From the NCBI GenBank assembly GCA_020024215.1, contig JAHHUC010000014.1, positions 1 through 37,334 of the forward strand: DNA of 37,334 nucleotides. Direction: 5' to 3'. Both the position numbers and the translations under genes were made by a program. The stretch comes from Oscillospiraceae bacterium. GTDB lineage: Bacteria; Bacillota; Clostridia; Oscillospirales; Ruminococcaceae. The notes beneath the pieces were generated by a model. The model had not been told where the DNA came from. It did no database searches and worked only from the letters and a program-made list of their open reading frames with translations. Below are positions 9,501 to 17,116 of the stretch, piece by piece (positions within the stretch are counted from its first letter, which is position 1; each line of letters begins with the position of its first letter).

Positions 9501-12110
9501 CTCCACGATAATTTTTGAAGGCTTGGGCTCTTCCTTTGTGATTTCAATTTCAAAGGCAGCACTGCTGAGGCTTCCCACGCTGAGAAGGATTTTTATTTTT
9601 GCTTTGTCTGCCTTGCTGCTTACTTTAAGGCTTCCGTTTTCAATTTTGACATTGGAAGGAGCCTCTCCCTCAAATTTCCAATTAAAAGTATCTAATTTAT
9701 CTGTTTCTGTGTTGTCATCATAGATTGCTTTTCCTTTTAAGGCAAGCTCTGCCCAAGCTTCCTCATTGGGTTCAGCTTTTGGAACAGCCAGGCTCTTTTC
9801 GGTGTTGGTGATTTCCAATCTGATGATGGCTTTATTTTCTGTTGCAGGGAATAAAGCGCTTAACTCTGCAAATTCGTCTTTAACAGTAGGAGAAACCTTT
9901 TCGGCGCCGTTTACAGTAAACTCGCAGCCATTTTCAAACCTGTGGTTATTATCAGGTGTGAGCTTAAGCTTTGCTGTATATGCTGTGTTGGCTTCAAATT
10001 TATTGTCAGCTGTAAGTGCAGGCTCCCATGTGATGTTACCTGCTGTGACAAATTTGATTTCATTTGCAATTTTAGAAGAAGCCGCCTGTCCCTTTACAGG
10101 AGCTGTAATTTCCAAGCTTGCCTTTGTGATGGGAGCTTTATTGATAACTACCTTTTGGGATTTTTCGGCAGCTTCAAACTTTTCGTTTTCTGCCACTGAA
10201 ATCTTTACATAATATGTTCCTGCATCCTTGGGGGCAGCATTAAGGGGATTCTTTAATTCTTCATCGGCGAACCACTTTACATCTGCCTTGCCCTCTCCCT
10301 TAAATGTGTAGAGAACATCTGCATTCTTGTCGGTGTCAGATACAGAAAGCTCCTTGTCGCTGTAAACAATGTTATCCTTAATAGTTATGTTTAATTCACG
10401 AAGCTCCTTTATTGTGTGCTTAAAAGGAGCGGAGGCTTTGCCGGCTTTGTGCTTGTTATTTTCTGCAACTCTTGCAAAGAAATAGTGATCGCCCGGCAAA
10501 AGATTTTTAAATTCTGTCTCCTTCTGCCACTTGATGTCACTGCCCTTTTCGTCCTTTGAATGGCCGTATTCAACAGTTTCGCCATCAACTGTCACATCGT
10601 TTAATATAACTGTTCCGTTTTGGCCGGATTTTAATGTGGGAGCAGCTGCCTCTGTGCCATCATAAGGAGGAAGCTCTGTCAAATTGGTTAAATCCAATAT
10701 ATCCATGCCGTAAATATTTACGGTATCATCATCATATGTAAGTGTTGCACCCTTTGAAAGCCAGGAACCGTCACTGCCATAGGAATCGTCTAAAAGTGTA
10801 TATGTTTTCTTGTCCTCAGACGCAGACCAAATTTTGTTATCAGCTGATTTCATAAAATAGTGATTATATGGTCCTTTTTCATCACCGGCATCTACTGCTG
10901 TCATATCAACAATATAACCCTTGCCGTCTCTTCTGACAATATTCCACATATGAGGACCTGTGCTTGTGCCTGTTACACAATAGCACACCATGGAATCATT
11001 GCCTTCAAACACTTTTTCAAAAAGATATTGGAAGGATTTTGCATATCCCTCGCACACAACCTTTGTTTCAGGGTCATTGTCAAAAACCCAGATTATTTCC
11101 CAGGGGTTATTATCCTTATTAACGTCGCCGCTTGCTGCTGCATCATGATTATAGCTTGTCAAACCGGAAATTCTATCTCTTATGGCATTCAGCTTTTTAT
11201 CCACAGAATCGCCATTATTCTTTATTTCTTCGGCATAACCTTTGGCATTTTCTACGGCTTTTTTTGCACCTTCCATTTTTGTGCCGTCTACATAAAAATC
11301 TTCATTAGTATTAGCGCGGTATTTAAGGTCTACTGAGATACGCACATTCATAGATACAATATTATTGCCTGTTTGAGACACATTAGCAAATCGTAAAGCC
11401 CTTGTTACCCAGTAAAAATTCTGCGGAGCCTGTCGAAAAGCAGCCTCATACGCATTTAGTGTATAGGTGCCAATATTATCTCTATCTGCTGGAGCATTTT
11501 GTAAATCTATCTTTGCTGTTGTTGTTGAGCCGCCCTCTTGTGCAACTCTTTCAGCCATTTCTTTGATGGCTTCATATATAATCTGTTCACTTTCATTCAA
11601 ATTTGCAGGCGCTGCACGCTTTACACGCTTTGCAGGCTCACCTTCATAGAAAAGGCTGTCAATAAATAAAGCCTCTCGCTCTTCAATAGGCGGCAGGTCA
11701 AGGTCATCTAGTTCTAAAACAATTTCCTCACCCTCAGGCAGCGGAACAGGCAGAGCCTCCGGAACAGGCTCGGGATTGGGGTTTGCCTGACCGTTTTCGG
11801 GATTTGTGTTTGGTTCGGCAGGCTTGCTTTCCTCCTGCGTGTTTGGCTGCTGAGAGCTTTGGGATTCATCCTTTGAAGGCTCCTTGTTTTCCTCCTGCGG
11901 CTCTGTGCTGCTTTCCTCGGGATTTTCGGTTTTTCCGTCCTCGGAATTTTCTGTCTTGTTTTCACCGTCGGATTCCTTATCCGTTTCCTTATCCTGGGAT
12001 ACGGATGTTTCCTTTGACGGAGCTTCAGAAGCCTGTACAAAGCCTGCAACCGGTGAAGAGAATGCGATTGACAAAGCTAAGAACAAGCTTAATACCTGTT
12101 TTTTACCCAT
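6504..12110 (-). CDS. Large exported transglutaminase-like / Ig-like repeat surface protein
   Basis: 1868 residues, not a recognised named protein. An N-terminal signal peptide (about 1-28, ending VQAS) is followed by a Glu/Ser/Pro-rich spacer (about 29-130). A transglutaminase-like domain follows (roughly 190-450), with a visible triad Cys353 (VVCEGYAK), His387 (GPHMWNIV) and Asp402 (YIVDMTAVD). From about 480 to 1650 there are many beta-sandwich units of the MBG, YDG and Big2 kinds, for example near residues 870-965. A Gly/Ser linker (about 1662-1683) and a final hydrophobic helix (about 1839-1861) ending KKKSRQI anchor it; no LPXTG is seen. In known families such domains give protease, transamidase or merely binding activity, so catalysis is unproven. 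Ribosome site AAAGGA lies 11-12 bases upstream. It is a single-gene unit flanked by repeats. Confidence 0.88.
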   Translation of the reverse strand: MGKKQVLSLFLALSIAFSSPVAGFVQASEAPSKETSVSQDKETDKESDGENKTENSEDGKTENPEESSTEPQEENKEPSKDESQSSQQPNTQEESKPAEPNTNPENGQANPNPEPVPEALPVPLPEGEEIVLELDDLDLPPIEEREALFIDSLFYEGEPAKRVKRAAPANLNESEQIIYEAIKEMAERVAQEGGSTTTAKIDLQNAPADRDNIGTYTLNAYEAAFRQAPQNFYWVTRALRFANVSQTGNNIVSMNVRISVDLKYRANTNEDFYVDGTKMEGAKKAVENAKGYAEEIKNNGDSVDKKLNAIRDRISGLTSYNHDAAASGDVNKDNNPWEIIWVFDNDPETKVVCEGYAKSFQYLFEKVFEGNDSMVCYCVTGTSTGPHMWNIVRRDGKGYIVDMTAVDAGDEKGPYNHYFMKSADNKIWSASEDKKTYTLLDDSYGSDGSWLSKGATLTYDDDTVNIYGMDILDLTNLTELPPYDGTEAAAPTLKSGQNGTVILNDVTVDGETVEYGHSKDEKGSDIKWQKETEFKNLLPGDHYFFARVAENNKHKAGKASAPFKHTIKELRELNITIKDNIVYSDKELSVSDTDKNADVLYTFKGEGKADVKWFADEELKNPLNAAPKDAGTYYVKISVAENEKFEAAEKSQKVVINKAPITKASLEITAPVKGQAASSKIANEIKFVTAGNITWEPALTADNKFEANTAYTAKLKLTPDNNHRFENGCEFTVNGAEKVSPTVKDEFAELSALFPATENKAIIRLEITNTEKSLAVPKAEPNEEAWAELALKGKAIYDDNTETDKLDTFNWKFEGEAPSNVKIENGSLKVSSKADKAKIKILLSVGSLSSAAFEIEITKEEPKPSKIIVEPADYTMIIPKNDTPNEKTFTAKPYDQYGMEMKDAVTWEITPAAEKGVKHENGKITVSKEAEAKNYTLKASCKDVSKEAKISVVAKNPVAVALNPINVTYGTAYDVKATVPNGFDAKNITYSYADKNNSPINEKPVNAGSYKATATYEDEKNFGSVTVEINIAPKALTDKMISNPANVAYTGTAHEPKLTCKDGNLLKESDYEISYLNNKNAGEAVVNIKGVNNYTGEISKKFKISKANAKIVKPEKISKEFDGKLEIDGIIFTVEGVNGEKGVYTVNGMLGSPDVGTNKKVEFGIRKFASENGFILTNYNSISLPSVTADVTAKTVNVSVKAEPSYEYGKKLELKLTSDDVIAPDTADSIAEIVYKAEADKEFSSKLPVNAGKYEAKARLKSNVKNYKLNEEQNTAAEFEITSASLNAKDFKKLVKFSDTSLQTVTNDDFGIALKGRFENPQYDRGNNILDGEIKAEGNKLTFKLKENLSYSDSSVDCTASFIPEDKNYKPVDVKLTVSLSEKDVISNVKISVSDFVYGDKPSDVKVTGKLPTGGKWTYTYSGTKQDGSNYDESSTMPAEPGKYTVQGTYETDSAAGSASTEFEILKRALKAEGLKVEDHVYDKKTEAKLSGSAKLTNTVNKDDVKLSEPLSAEFENADIGNGKKVTVNAALEGADSWKYTLDTITLTGNITKPNGPVVIEGTATIGTDEVSKEDEEKLKKEANNQLPTNNLVIKSVKGIGNDGADIFIPYPNGFGKNDIPVVIYMTEDGEIHTAPVIKNNSGIETELPENAKAVAYGFKKNSAVTPGGGRGGSSGSSGSSGSHIKDENDFWATVKKAVKNASRDDIIKVNAKGYDRMTWDVMHELKKNPTVSMIIDWDGGKTITIPAGKALDVEANRVYYPLSYLEKVYAGSEITPEGKPAVPMYNPATGGGPIYIEAAGLSKTAPSAVTPASEGLAADISISDSASANESAASSGFGAGLTAAALIIIAALGLGLGFFYKKKSRQI

Positions 12111-12445
12111 GCATTGTTACATCCTTTCTTTTTTTAGGCGCGCCAAAAGGCAAAATTCACCATATGTTCTCATGTTAACATATCAGGCTGATGAAAATGT
12201 TATTTTTCTGTTAATTATTTAGATATAATGTTATTAACAGAGACTTTTTTCAGCACAAATTTACGATTCATTAACAAACAAACAATTATATATGAATGGA
12301 ATGTCAAATCGGTGTAAATTGTGCAAAGCTGACAATAAATTTTGCAGACTGATGCTTTTCTGCCATTTTAAGCACATTCAGCCTGTAAGCTTGCGCCGTT
12401 TGCTTACAGGTGTGTTTTAAAACCTCCTGCTTATTTATTTGCCTG
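12111..12445. other. Upstream region of the surface-protein gene
   Basis: No gene seen. It contains an 8-bp inverted repeat CTGTTAAT / ATTAACAG (12208-12240), a second AACAT/ATGTT-rich palindrome (about 12160-12184) and a hairpin CCTGTAAGC / GCTTACAGG (12382-12410). The first two lie 50-130 bases before the minus-strand start, where operators would be expected, but I could not fix a convincing promoter. Confidence 0.45.
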
Positions 12446-12446
12446 T

Positions 12447-12474
12447 TGTCCCAAAATGTAAACCTTTTGGGACA
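12447..12474. repeat. Palindrome P, copy 2
   Basis: 10-bp arms TGTCCCAAAA and TTTTGGGACA around 8 bases. Related to 1-32. This copy is not attached to an M1 module. Confidence 0.75.
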
Positions 12475-12561
12475 CTTGTTTCTACCTATATATTCGGCTT
12501 AAAAAGTGAAAACTAAAGCAAAATTTATCAATTTTTTTGCAAAATAACAAAATTTTTCCTC

Positions 12562-12589
12562 TGTCCCTAAATGTTTACCTTTTGGGACA
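12562..12589. repeat. Palindrome P, copy 3
   Basis: Imperfect copy (TGTCCCTAA ... TTTTGGGACA) abutting an M1 module, the same arrangement as at the left edge of the window. Confidence 0.7.
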
Positions 12590-12591
12590 CT

Positions 12592-12671
12592 TCGCTTTCT
12601 TGAAAGAAAGCTTGGCAAAGAACTTAAATTCGCACAGGAAAGAAAGCCTTTAGCATTAGTTTAATGCCTGC
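12592..12671 (+). repeat. Half repeat (M1 only)
   Basis: M1 with the palindrome variant CTTTCTTGAAAGAAAG; it stops exactly at CCTGCG where the next M1 begins. No M2. Confidence 0.8.
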
Positions 12672-12802
12672 GCCGCTTTCTTGAAAGAAAGCTTGCAAAG
12701 AATTTAAATCCGCACAGGAAAGAAAGCTTTTAGCATAACTTTAATGCCTGCGTATGTTAGAAAATAACATTTTGTGATGTTAAGCACATTTATGTTAGGC
12801 TT
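12672..12802 (+). repeat. Interspersed repeat R6 (M1+M2)
   Basis: Full copy joined head-to-tail to the preceding half copy. It shares its GA-centred palindrome, suggesting local duplication of M1. Confidence 0.85.
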
Positions 12803-12843
12803 AATTTTGGCAGATTTTCTTAATGCCTGTTTTCTGACATAGA

Positions 12844-12880
12844 CAGCAATAGGCGCTATTTAAGGAAAATTGATATCTTC
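12844..12880 (+). repeat. Repeat module B, copy 2
   Basis: AGCAATAGGCGCTATTTAAG then GAAAATTGATATC, followed by an ACGCTTTTTCGC linker also present after copy 3 at 36911. Confidence 0.75.
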
Positions 12881-12911
12881 CCTATAAAATCTCACGCTTT
12901 TTCGCTTTCTT

Positions 12912-12991
12912 CCGCTTTCTTAAAAGAAAGCTTGCAAAGAACTTAATTTCGCACAAGCTATGCTGTTATTAGCATGACTTTAGTGCCTGCG
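12912..12991 (+). repeat. Half repeat (M1 only)
   Basis: Divergent M1 (CGCACAAGC in place of CGCACAGG) ending at CCTGCG, fused to the next copy. Confidence 0.75.
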
Positions 12992-13121
12992 CCGCTTTCT
13001 TAAAAGAAAGCTTGCAAAGAACTTAAATCCGCACAGGAAAGAAAGCCTTTGGCATTAGTTTAATTCCTGCGTATTTTAAAGATTGATATTTTGTGATGTT
13101 AAGCACATTTATGTTAAGCTT
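12992..13121 (+). repeat. Interspersed repeat R8 (M1+M2)
   Basis: Full copy. Third example of the M1-M1-M2 arrangement. Confidence 0.85.
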
Positions 13122-13133
13122 AAATTTTGCAAA

Positions 13134-13163
13134 TAAAAAAGAGACGGCAACCGTCTCTTTTTT
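13134..13163. terminator. Bidirectional intrinsic terminator
   Basis: GAGACGG-CAA-CCGTCTC stem flanked by A-run and T-run, extending the pairing. Suitable for both strands; it could end the minus-strand arc operon, whose last stop is about 390 bases away. Confidence 0.8.
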
Positions 13164-13164
13164 G

Positions 13165-13555
13165 GTGGGATTTTTTGTTGTAGGAAGAATGTTTTTAAAG
13201 CTGTCCTCCCCTTTATGGCCTGACGTAAAAGTTATTTGTGTGTGGGGCACATTTTTATTACTTCTCTTTGTTATGCACTTATTTTCAGCGCTTTCAACCA
13301 ATCAGCGCAGCGTTTATCAAAGATAAGGCTTTTTTCAATAAAAAGATGGGATATATTCCTTTTATTTTGAAAAATCCCTATTTTCTGCTGCCTGAGAGAA
13401 ATTCGCCCATTTTCTCTCAGGCTTAAAATACAGATTCCTCTCAAAGCCTCATCCTTGACAATTTATAAAGACCAAAGGGGAAAAGCAGCCTTTCCATATT
13501 TTCGCAATCAAGGGGCGTTTATAACGCCGCCTCAAAGTGTAACCAAATAAAAAAA
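13165..13555. other. Spacer downstream of the arc operon
   Basis: No supported gene. A perfect 12-bp hairpin GCCTGAGAGAAA / TTTCTCTCAGGC lies at 13390-13422, and a 6-bp hairpin GGCGTT / AACGCC near 13515-13530, about 30 bases past the last stop codon of the minus-strand operon. Neither has a proper U-run. They may slow or stabilise the mRNA end. Confidence 0.5.
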
Positions 13556-14659
13556 CTAGATCAAATCAAGACCTCTTGCAACACGAGTGATAAAGTCCTG
13601 AACATTGGCGCAGATTGTTGTAGCAGAAAGGCTTCCGCGGTCAATCAGCTTGTTTACCACAAATTCGTCAGCATCTACGCAGTAAAGGTAAAGAGGACGG
13701 ATTGTTCCGTCAGGCATCTGGCGGAAGGAAGGTGTCATATTACCTGTTGCGATGGTGTGAAGCATTGTGGCAAGGCAGATAACTGTTGTGGACTTCTTGA
13801 TAAGCTCACGCATTGCTCCGGCTCCCTTGTAAGCGTCGGCATATACCTCGGGGAGGGGGCCGTCATCACGGATTGTTCCTGTGAGAACAAAGGGGACGTT
13901 GTTCTTTACAACGCTGTACATGATTCCGTTGTCAATCTTATAATCCTCAATAAACCGGGGAATTGAGCCGGAACGGCGAACCAGATTGATAACATCCATG
14001 TGGTTGTAATGTCCGTTGGGTCTGTTTTCCTGTGTGTAGATATCCTGACCTAAGGCGGTGTGGAAATATCCGCCCTCTAAGTCGTGTGTGGCAAGCGCAT
14101 TTCCTGCCAAAAGTCCCTGTGCGTATCCGTTTTCAACAAGCGCCTGCATTGCTGCGCGTGCGCCTGCGTCAAAGGAGAAGGCAGGTCCCATTACCCAGAG
14201 GACATTTCCTCCGTTTTCCTTCTCGTGGCGAAGAAGCTCAACAAGGTTGTCATAGTCGCGGGAGTAGGAGGTCTCGCGGCTTCTTCCCTGACGGAAAACA
14301 AATTCCTCCTCAGGTCCCTCACTGCCTTCTGCAATAAAGCCCTTTGTGTGTACATAGATGCCCTCTGTGCAGTTCTCTGTACGTCCGACAACCACCTTGT
14401 CGCCCTTCTTGACATTTCTCATCTCAACCACAGAGAGTGTGCCGTCGGGGTTTACAACTACCTGGCTGTCCATACGGCTTTCAGCAGCTAATCTCCACTC
14501 CCCGTCAATTTTGAAATATTCGGGGAACATGGATGTGCTGTGATAATTGTCAGGAAGTGCTCCGTCCTTTTCGCATACAACTGTTACACAGTCAGGAGCC
14601 TTTATGAACTTCTCCTCGGAGAAGTCGGGTGCATGATACTTGGGCATATTAAAAGCCAT
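13556..14659 (-). CDS. LOR/SDH-domain protein, probable ornithine cyclodeaminase (TIGR00300 type)
   Basis: 367 residues. The sequence resembles the TIGR00300 / LOR-SDH domain family (recognised by eye), whose archaeal members and the C-terminal half of cyanobacterial ArgZ/AgrE convert ornithine to proline plus ammonia using bound NAD. Visible: an N-terminal beta domain (about 1-110), then an alpha/beta NAD-binding part with NVLWVMGPAFSFDAGARAAM (about 155-175) and GNALATHDLEGG. It lacks the N-terminal guanidinase domain of ArgZ. It is the last gene of an operon with ornithine carbamoyltransferase and carbamate kinase (30 bases after the latter), which supports ornithine as substrate. GAGAGG lies about 10 bases before the ATG. 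Family call is firm; substrate is inference. Confidence 0.82.
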   Translation of the reverse strand: MAFNMPKYHAPDFSEEKFIKAPDCVTVVCEKDGALPDNYHSTSMFPEYFKIDGEWRLAAESRMDSQVVVNPDGTLSVVEMRNVKKGDKVVVGRTENCTEGIYVHTKGFIAEGSEGPEEEFVFRQGRSRETSYSRDYDNLVELLRHEKENGGNVLWVMGPAFSFDAGARAAMQALVENGYAQGLLAGNALATHDLEGGYFHTALGQDIYTQENRPNGHYNHMDVINLVRRSGSIPRFIEDYKIDNGIMYSVVKNNVPFVLTGTIRDDGPLPEVYADAYKGAGAMRELIKKSTTVICLATMLHTIATGNMTPSFRQMPDGTIRPLYLYCVDADEFVVNKLIDRGSLSATTICANVQDFITRVARGLDLI

Positions 14660-14689
14660 TGGAAAAAACCTCTCTTTCAGATTTGAAGA

Positions 14690-15619
14690 TTAAAGTGTTA
14701 TTCTTGTGCCGCTTTCGCCCCTGATGGCAAGCGCTGCCTTCTCCAAGGATGCGATGATGGCTGTTCCGCCGCTTTTTGCAAAGGAGGAGGCTGCCTGCAC
14801 CTTAGGAAGCATGCTGCCGGGTGCGAACTGTCCCTGCTGGATGTATTCGGCTGCTTCGGCAATTGTCATGCTCTCGATGGATCTTTGATCCGGCTTGCCG
14901 AAGTTTATGGCAACACGGTCAACAGCTGTGAGAATTACCAGCATATCAGCCTCAAGAAGCTCTGCCACCTTTGCAGATGCAAAGTCCTTGTCGATAACAG
15001 CAGGAACTCCGTAATAGCTGCCGTCTCTTTTTACAACGGGGATTCCGCCGCCGCCTACTGTGATAACCACATTTCCTGTGGAGACAAGTGTTCTTACAAT
15101 TTCCTTTTCAACAATGTCAACAGGCTTTGGAGAGGGAACCACCTGACGATAGCCTCTGCCTGCGTCCTCTACCATTGTATAGCCCTTTTCCTTGGCGATT
15201 TTCTCTGCCTCTTCCTTTGAATAGAAGGCGCCGATAGGCTTGGAGGGATTGGAAAATGCAGGGTCCTTTTCATCCACCAATACCTGTGTAACCACTGTGG
15301 CTACATTCTTATTGATGTTTCTTGAGGCCAGCTCGTTGCAGATTGCGTTCTGGAGATGATAGCCTATATAGCCCTGGCTCATGGCTCCGCATTCGGGGAA
15401 GGGCATATCTGATTTGATAGCTCCTGCTGCTGCTGCGGTGGACATTCCCAGGTTGATCATGCCAACCTGGGGTCCGTTGCCGTGAGCAATGATAACGTCA
15501 TTTCCGTCTGCAATCAGATCAACTATTGACTTGGCGGTTTCTCTTACAAGCTCCAGCTGTTCAGCCGGTGTGTTGCCCAGAGCGTTTCCGCCCAATGCGA
15601 TTACAACTTTTTTAGACAT
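14690..15619 (-). CDS. arcC: Carbamate kinase
   Basis: Transfers phosphate from carbamoyl phosphate to ADP, giving ATP, CO2 and ammonia: the energy-yielding step of arginine/citrulline fermentation. 309 residues, normal length. Diagnostic segments: KKVVIALGGNALG at the start, IIAHGNGPQVG near residue 42, TVVTQVLVD, ITVGGGGIPV, VIDKDFASAKVAELL and the SMLPKVQAA helix. The presence of this gene argues that the neighbouring carbamoyltransferase runs in the catabolic direction. AGGAGC precedes the ATG. Gap to the upstream arcB is 42 bases. Confidence 0.96.
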   Translation of the reverse strand: MSKKVVIALGGNALGNTPAEQLELVRETAKSIVDLIADGNDVIIAHGNGPQVGMINLGMSTAAAAGAIKSDMPFPECGAMSQGYIGYHLQNAICNELASRNINKNVATVVTQVLVDEKDPAFSNPSKPIGAFYSKEEAEKIAKEKGYTMVEDAGRGYRQVVPSPKPVDIVEKEIVRTLVSTGNVVITVGGGGIPVVKRDGSYYGVPAVIDKDFASAKVAELLEADMLVILTAVDRVAINFGKPDQRSIESMTIAEAAEYIQQGQFAPGSMLPKVQAASSFAKSGGTAIIASLEKAALAIRGESGTRITL

Positions 15620-15661
15620 ATATTAAATGCTCCTGTTTTTTTAAAATAGCCGCTGTTTTTA

Positions 15662-16654
15662 TTACTTGAGTGTAGCGTACATAATTGCCTTGATGGTGTG
15701 CATTCTGTTCTCTGCTTCATCAAATACAACAGACTGGGGTCCTTCGATAACCTCGTCGGTTACCTCCATGCAGTCGATTCCGAACTTCTCGTAGATGTCC
15801 TTTCCAACCTTTGTCTTAAGGTCATGGAATGCGGGCAGGCAGTGCATGAAGATAGCTGTGGGCTTTGCGTTTGCCATAGCTGCTGCATTTACCTGATAGG
15901 GTGTCAGAAGCTTGATTCTCTCTGCCCAAACCTCATCGGGCTCGCCCATGGATACCCAAACATCTGTGTAGATTACATCGGCATCTGTTGTGCCCTTCTT
16001 AACATCGTCTGTAAGTGTGATTGTGCAGTGGTTCTTAGCAGCGATTTCCTTGCAGGTCTCAACCAGATCCTCAGCGGGGAAGAGTGCCTTAGGAGCGCAG
16101 GCTGTGAAGTTTACGCCCAGCTTAGCGCAAACAACCATAAGGGAGTTGCCCATGTTGTTTCTGGCATCGCCCATGTATGTGAAGTTCTTTCCTGCCAAGG
16201 AGCCTAACTTCTCCTCGATTGTCAGCATATCTGCCAGCATCTGTGTGGGGTGGAATTCATCTGTGAGGCCGTTCCAAACAGGAACACCTGCATACTTGGC
16301 AAGCTCCTCAACCAATTCCTGGCTGAAGCCTCTATATTCTATGCCGTCATACATTCTGCCCAATACTCTTGCGGTGTCGGGGATGGATTCCTTCTTGCCC
16401 ATCTGGGAGGAACCGGGATCGAGATATGTAACGCCCATGCCTAAATCCATTCCGGCAACCTCAAAGGAGCAGCGTGTTCTTGTGGATGTTTTCTCAAAAA
16501 GAAGAACAATGTTCTTTCCCTCTAAATATTTGTGGGGAACTCCGGCTCTCTTCATGTCCTTGAAGTTCTTGGAAAGGTCAAGAAGGTATCTGATCTCTGC
16601 GGAAGAATAGTCAAGAAGCTTGAGATAGCTTCTTCCTCTTAAATTAACGCCCAT
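15662..16654 (-). CDS. arcB: Ornithine carbamoyltransferase (catabolic type likely)
   Basis: Interconverts citrulline + phosphate and ornithine + carbamoyl phosphate. 330 residues. The carbamoyl-phosphate loop STRTR is at 57-61, HPTQMLAD near residue 137, the ornithine-loop motif with Asp and SMG (DVWVSMG), and HCLPAFHD near the C-terminus are all present. It heads the three-gene minus-strand operon, with AAGGAGATAA as ribosome site. Sequence alone does not separate the anabolic (argF) from the catabolic enzyme; linkage to arcC and the ornithine-consuming protein favours catabolism. No arginine deiminase or ArcD antiporter is in the window. Confidence 0.93.
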   Translation of the reverse strand: MGVNLRGRSYLKLLDYSSAEIRYLLDLSKNFKDMKRAGVPHKYLEGKNIVLLFEKTSTRTRCSFEVAGMDLGMGVTYLDPGSSQMGKKESIPDTARVLGRMYDGIEYRGFSQELVEELAKYAGVPVWNGLTDEFHPTQMLADMLTIEEKLGSLAGKNFTYMGDARNNMGNSLMVVCAKLGVNFTACAPKALFPAEDLVETCKEIAAKNHCTITLTDDVKKGTTDADVIYTDVWVSMGEPDEVWAERIKLLTPYQVNAAAMANAKPTAIFMHCLPAFHDLKTKVGKDIYEKFGIDCMEVTDEVIEGPQSVVFDEAENRMHTIKAIMYATLK

Positions 16655-17114
16655 TGTAATTATCTCCTTTTCATCTGTCCGCTTCTGCCAAAGCGGACTG
16701 TTTTTAAATTTGGTTTGCGCCCGGTTGATAATTTTTCAACTACCGTACACACTTATTCTAATACATTTTTATATTTTCAGTGGGACATTTGACATTCTCA
16801 TTTATGGATTTTACAACAAATTAACCTGCCGAAAACCGTAAAATTTACCGCTTTTAAGCTTTTGCGGTCATATTTTTTATAGAAAAATGCCAATCCTGAG
16901 ATGGCAGAGCAAATTTATAAAATGCGTTTATTTACAAAAAAATCTGCACTTTTTGTCTCATTTAAAAGACACACACTCCCAAAACCGCTTGATTAAGCCA
17001 TTTTTCCATGAATAATTTATGCACACCGTGCATGCATAAATGTCCGATGTCAAAAAAGGGCCAATCTGCAAAGCTTTTTTGTCCTTTAAGGGGCAAAGGG
17101 GGCAGAAAAAAGCT
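16655..17114. other. Promoter/regulatory spacer of the arc operon
   Basis: No gene. It must hold the minus-strand promoter of arcB; TAGAAT-like and AT-rich blocks near 16755-16785 are possible, but no clear -35/-10 pair was found. It carries a candidate ArgR-type box and a 9-bp inverted repeat (see 17007-17041). Confidence 0.5.
17007..17041. promoter_or_regulatory. Candidate ARG box / operator
   Basis: CATGAATAATTTATGCAC at 17007-17024 resembles the ARG box that ArgR/AhrC recognises (consensus around TGAAT-AT-rich-ATTCA). It overlaps a 9-bp inverted repeat ATTTATGCA / TGCATAAAT (17015-17041). ArgR often controls arc operons from sites upstream of the promoter. The AraC-type regulator next door is an alternative binder. 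Confidence 0.35.
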
Positions 17115-17116
17115 TT
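17070..17116 (-). terminator. Possible terminator of the AraC-type gene
   Basis: 11-bp inverted repeat AAAGCTTTTTT (17070-17080) and AAAAAAGCTTT (17106-17116), overlapping the stop codon of the minus-strand gene. Loop is long (25 bases) but GC-rich inside. Confidence 0.4.

Noticed and set aside
7212..12222. Many plus-strand reading frames opposite the large surface-protein gene
   Set aside because: They are shadows of a single long minus-strand gene with signal peptide and domains; none has a ribosome site or recognisable product.
13093..13326. Hydrophobic 77-codon plus-strand reading frame
   Set aside because: Begins inside repeat R8, runs through a terminator hairpin and has no ribosome site.
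13390..13422. Riboswitch or full terminator at the GCCTGAGAGAAA hairpin
   Set aside because: Only a simple 12-bp stem-loop without a conserved aptamer core or T-run.
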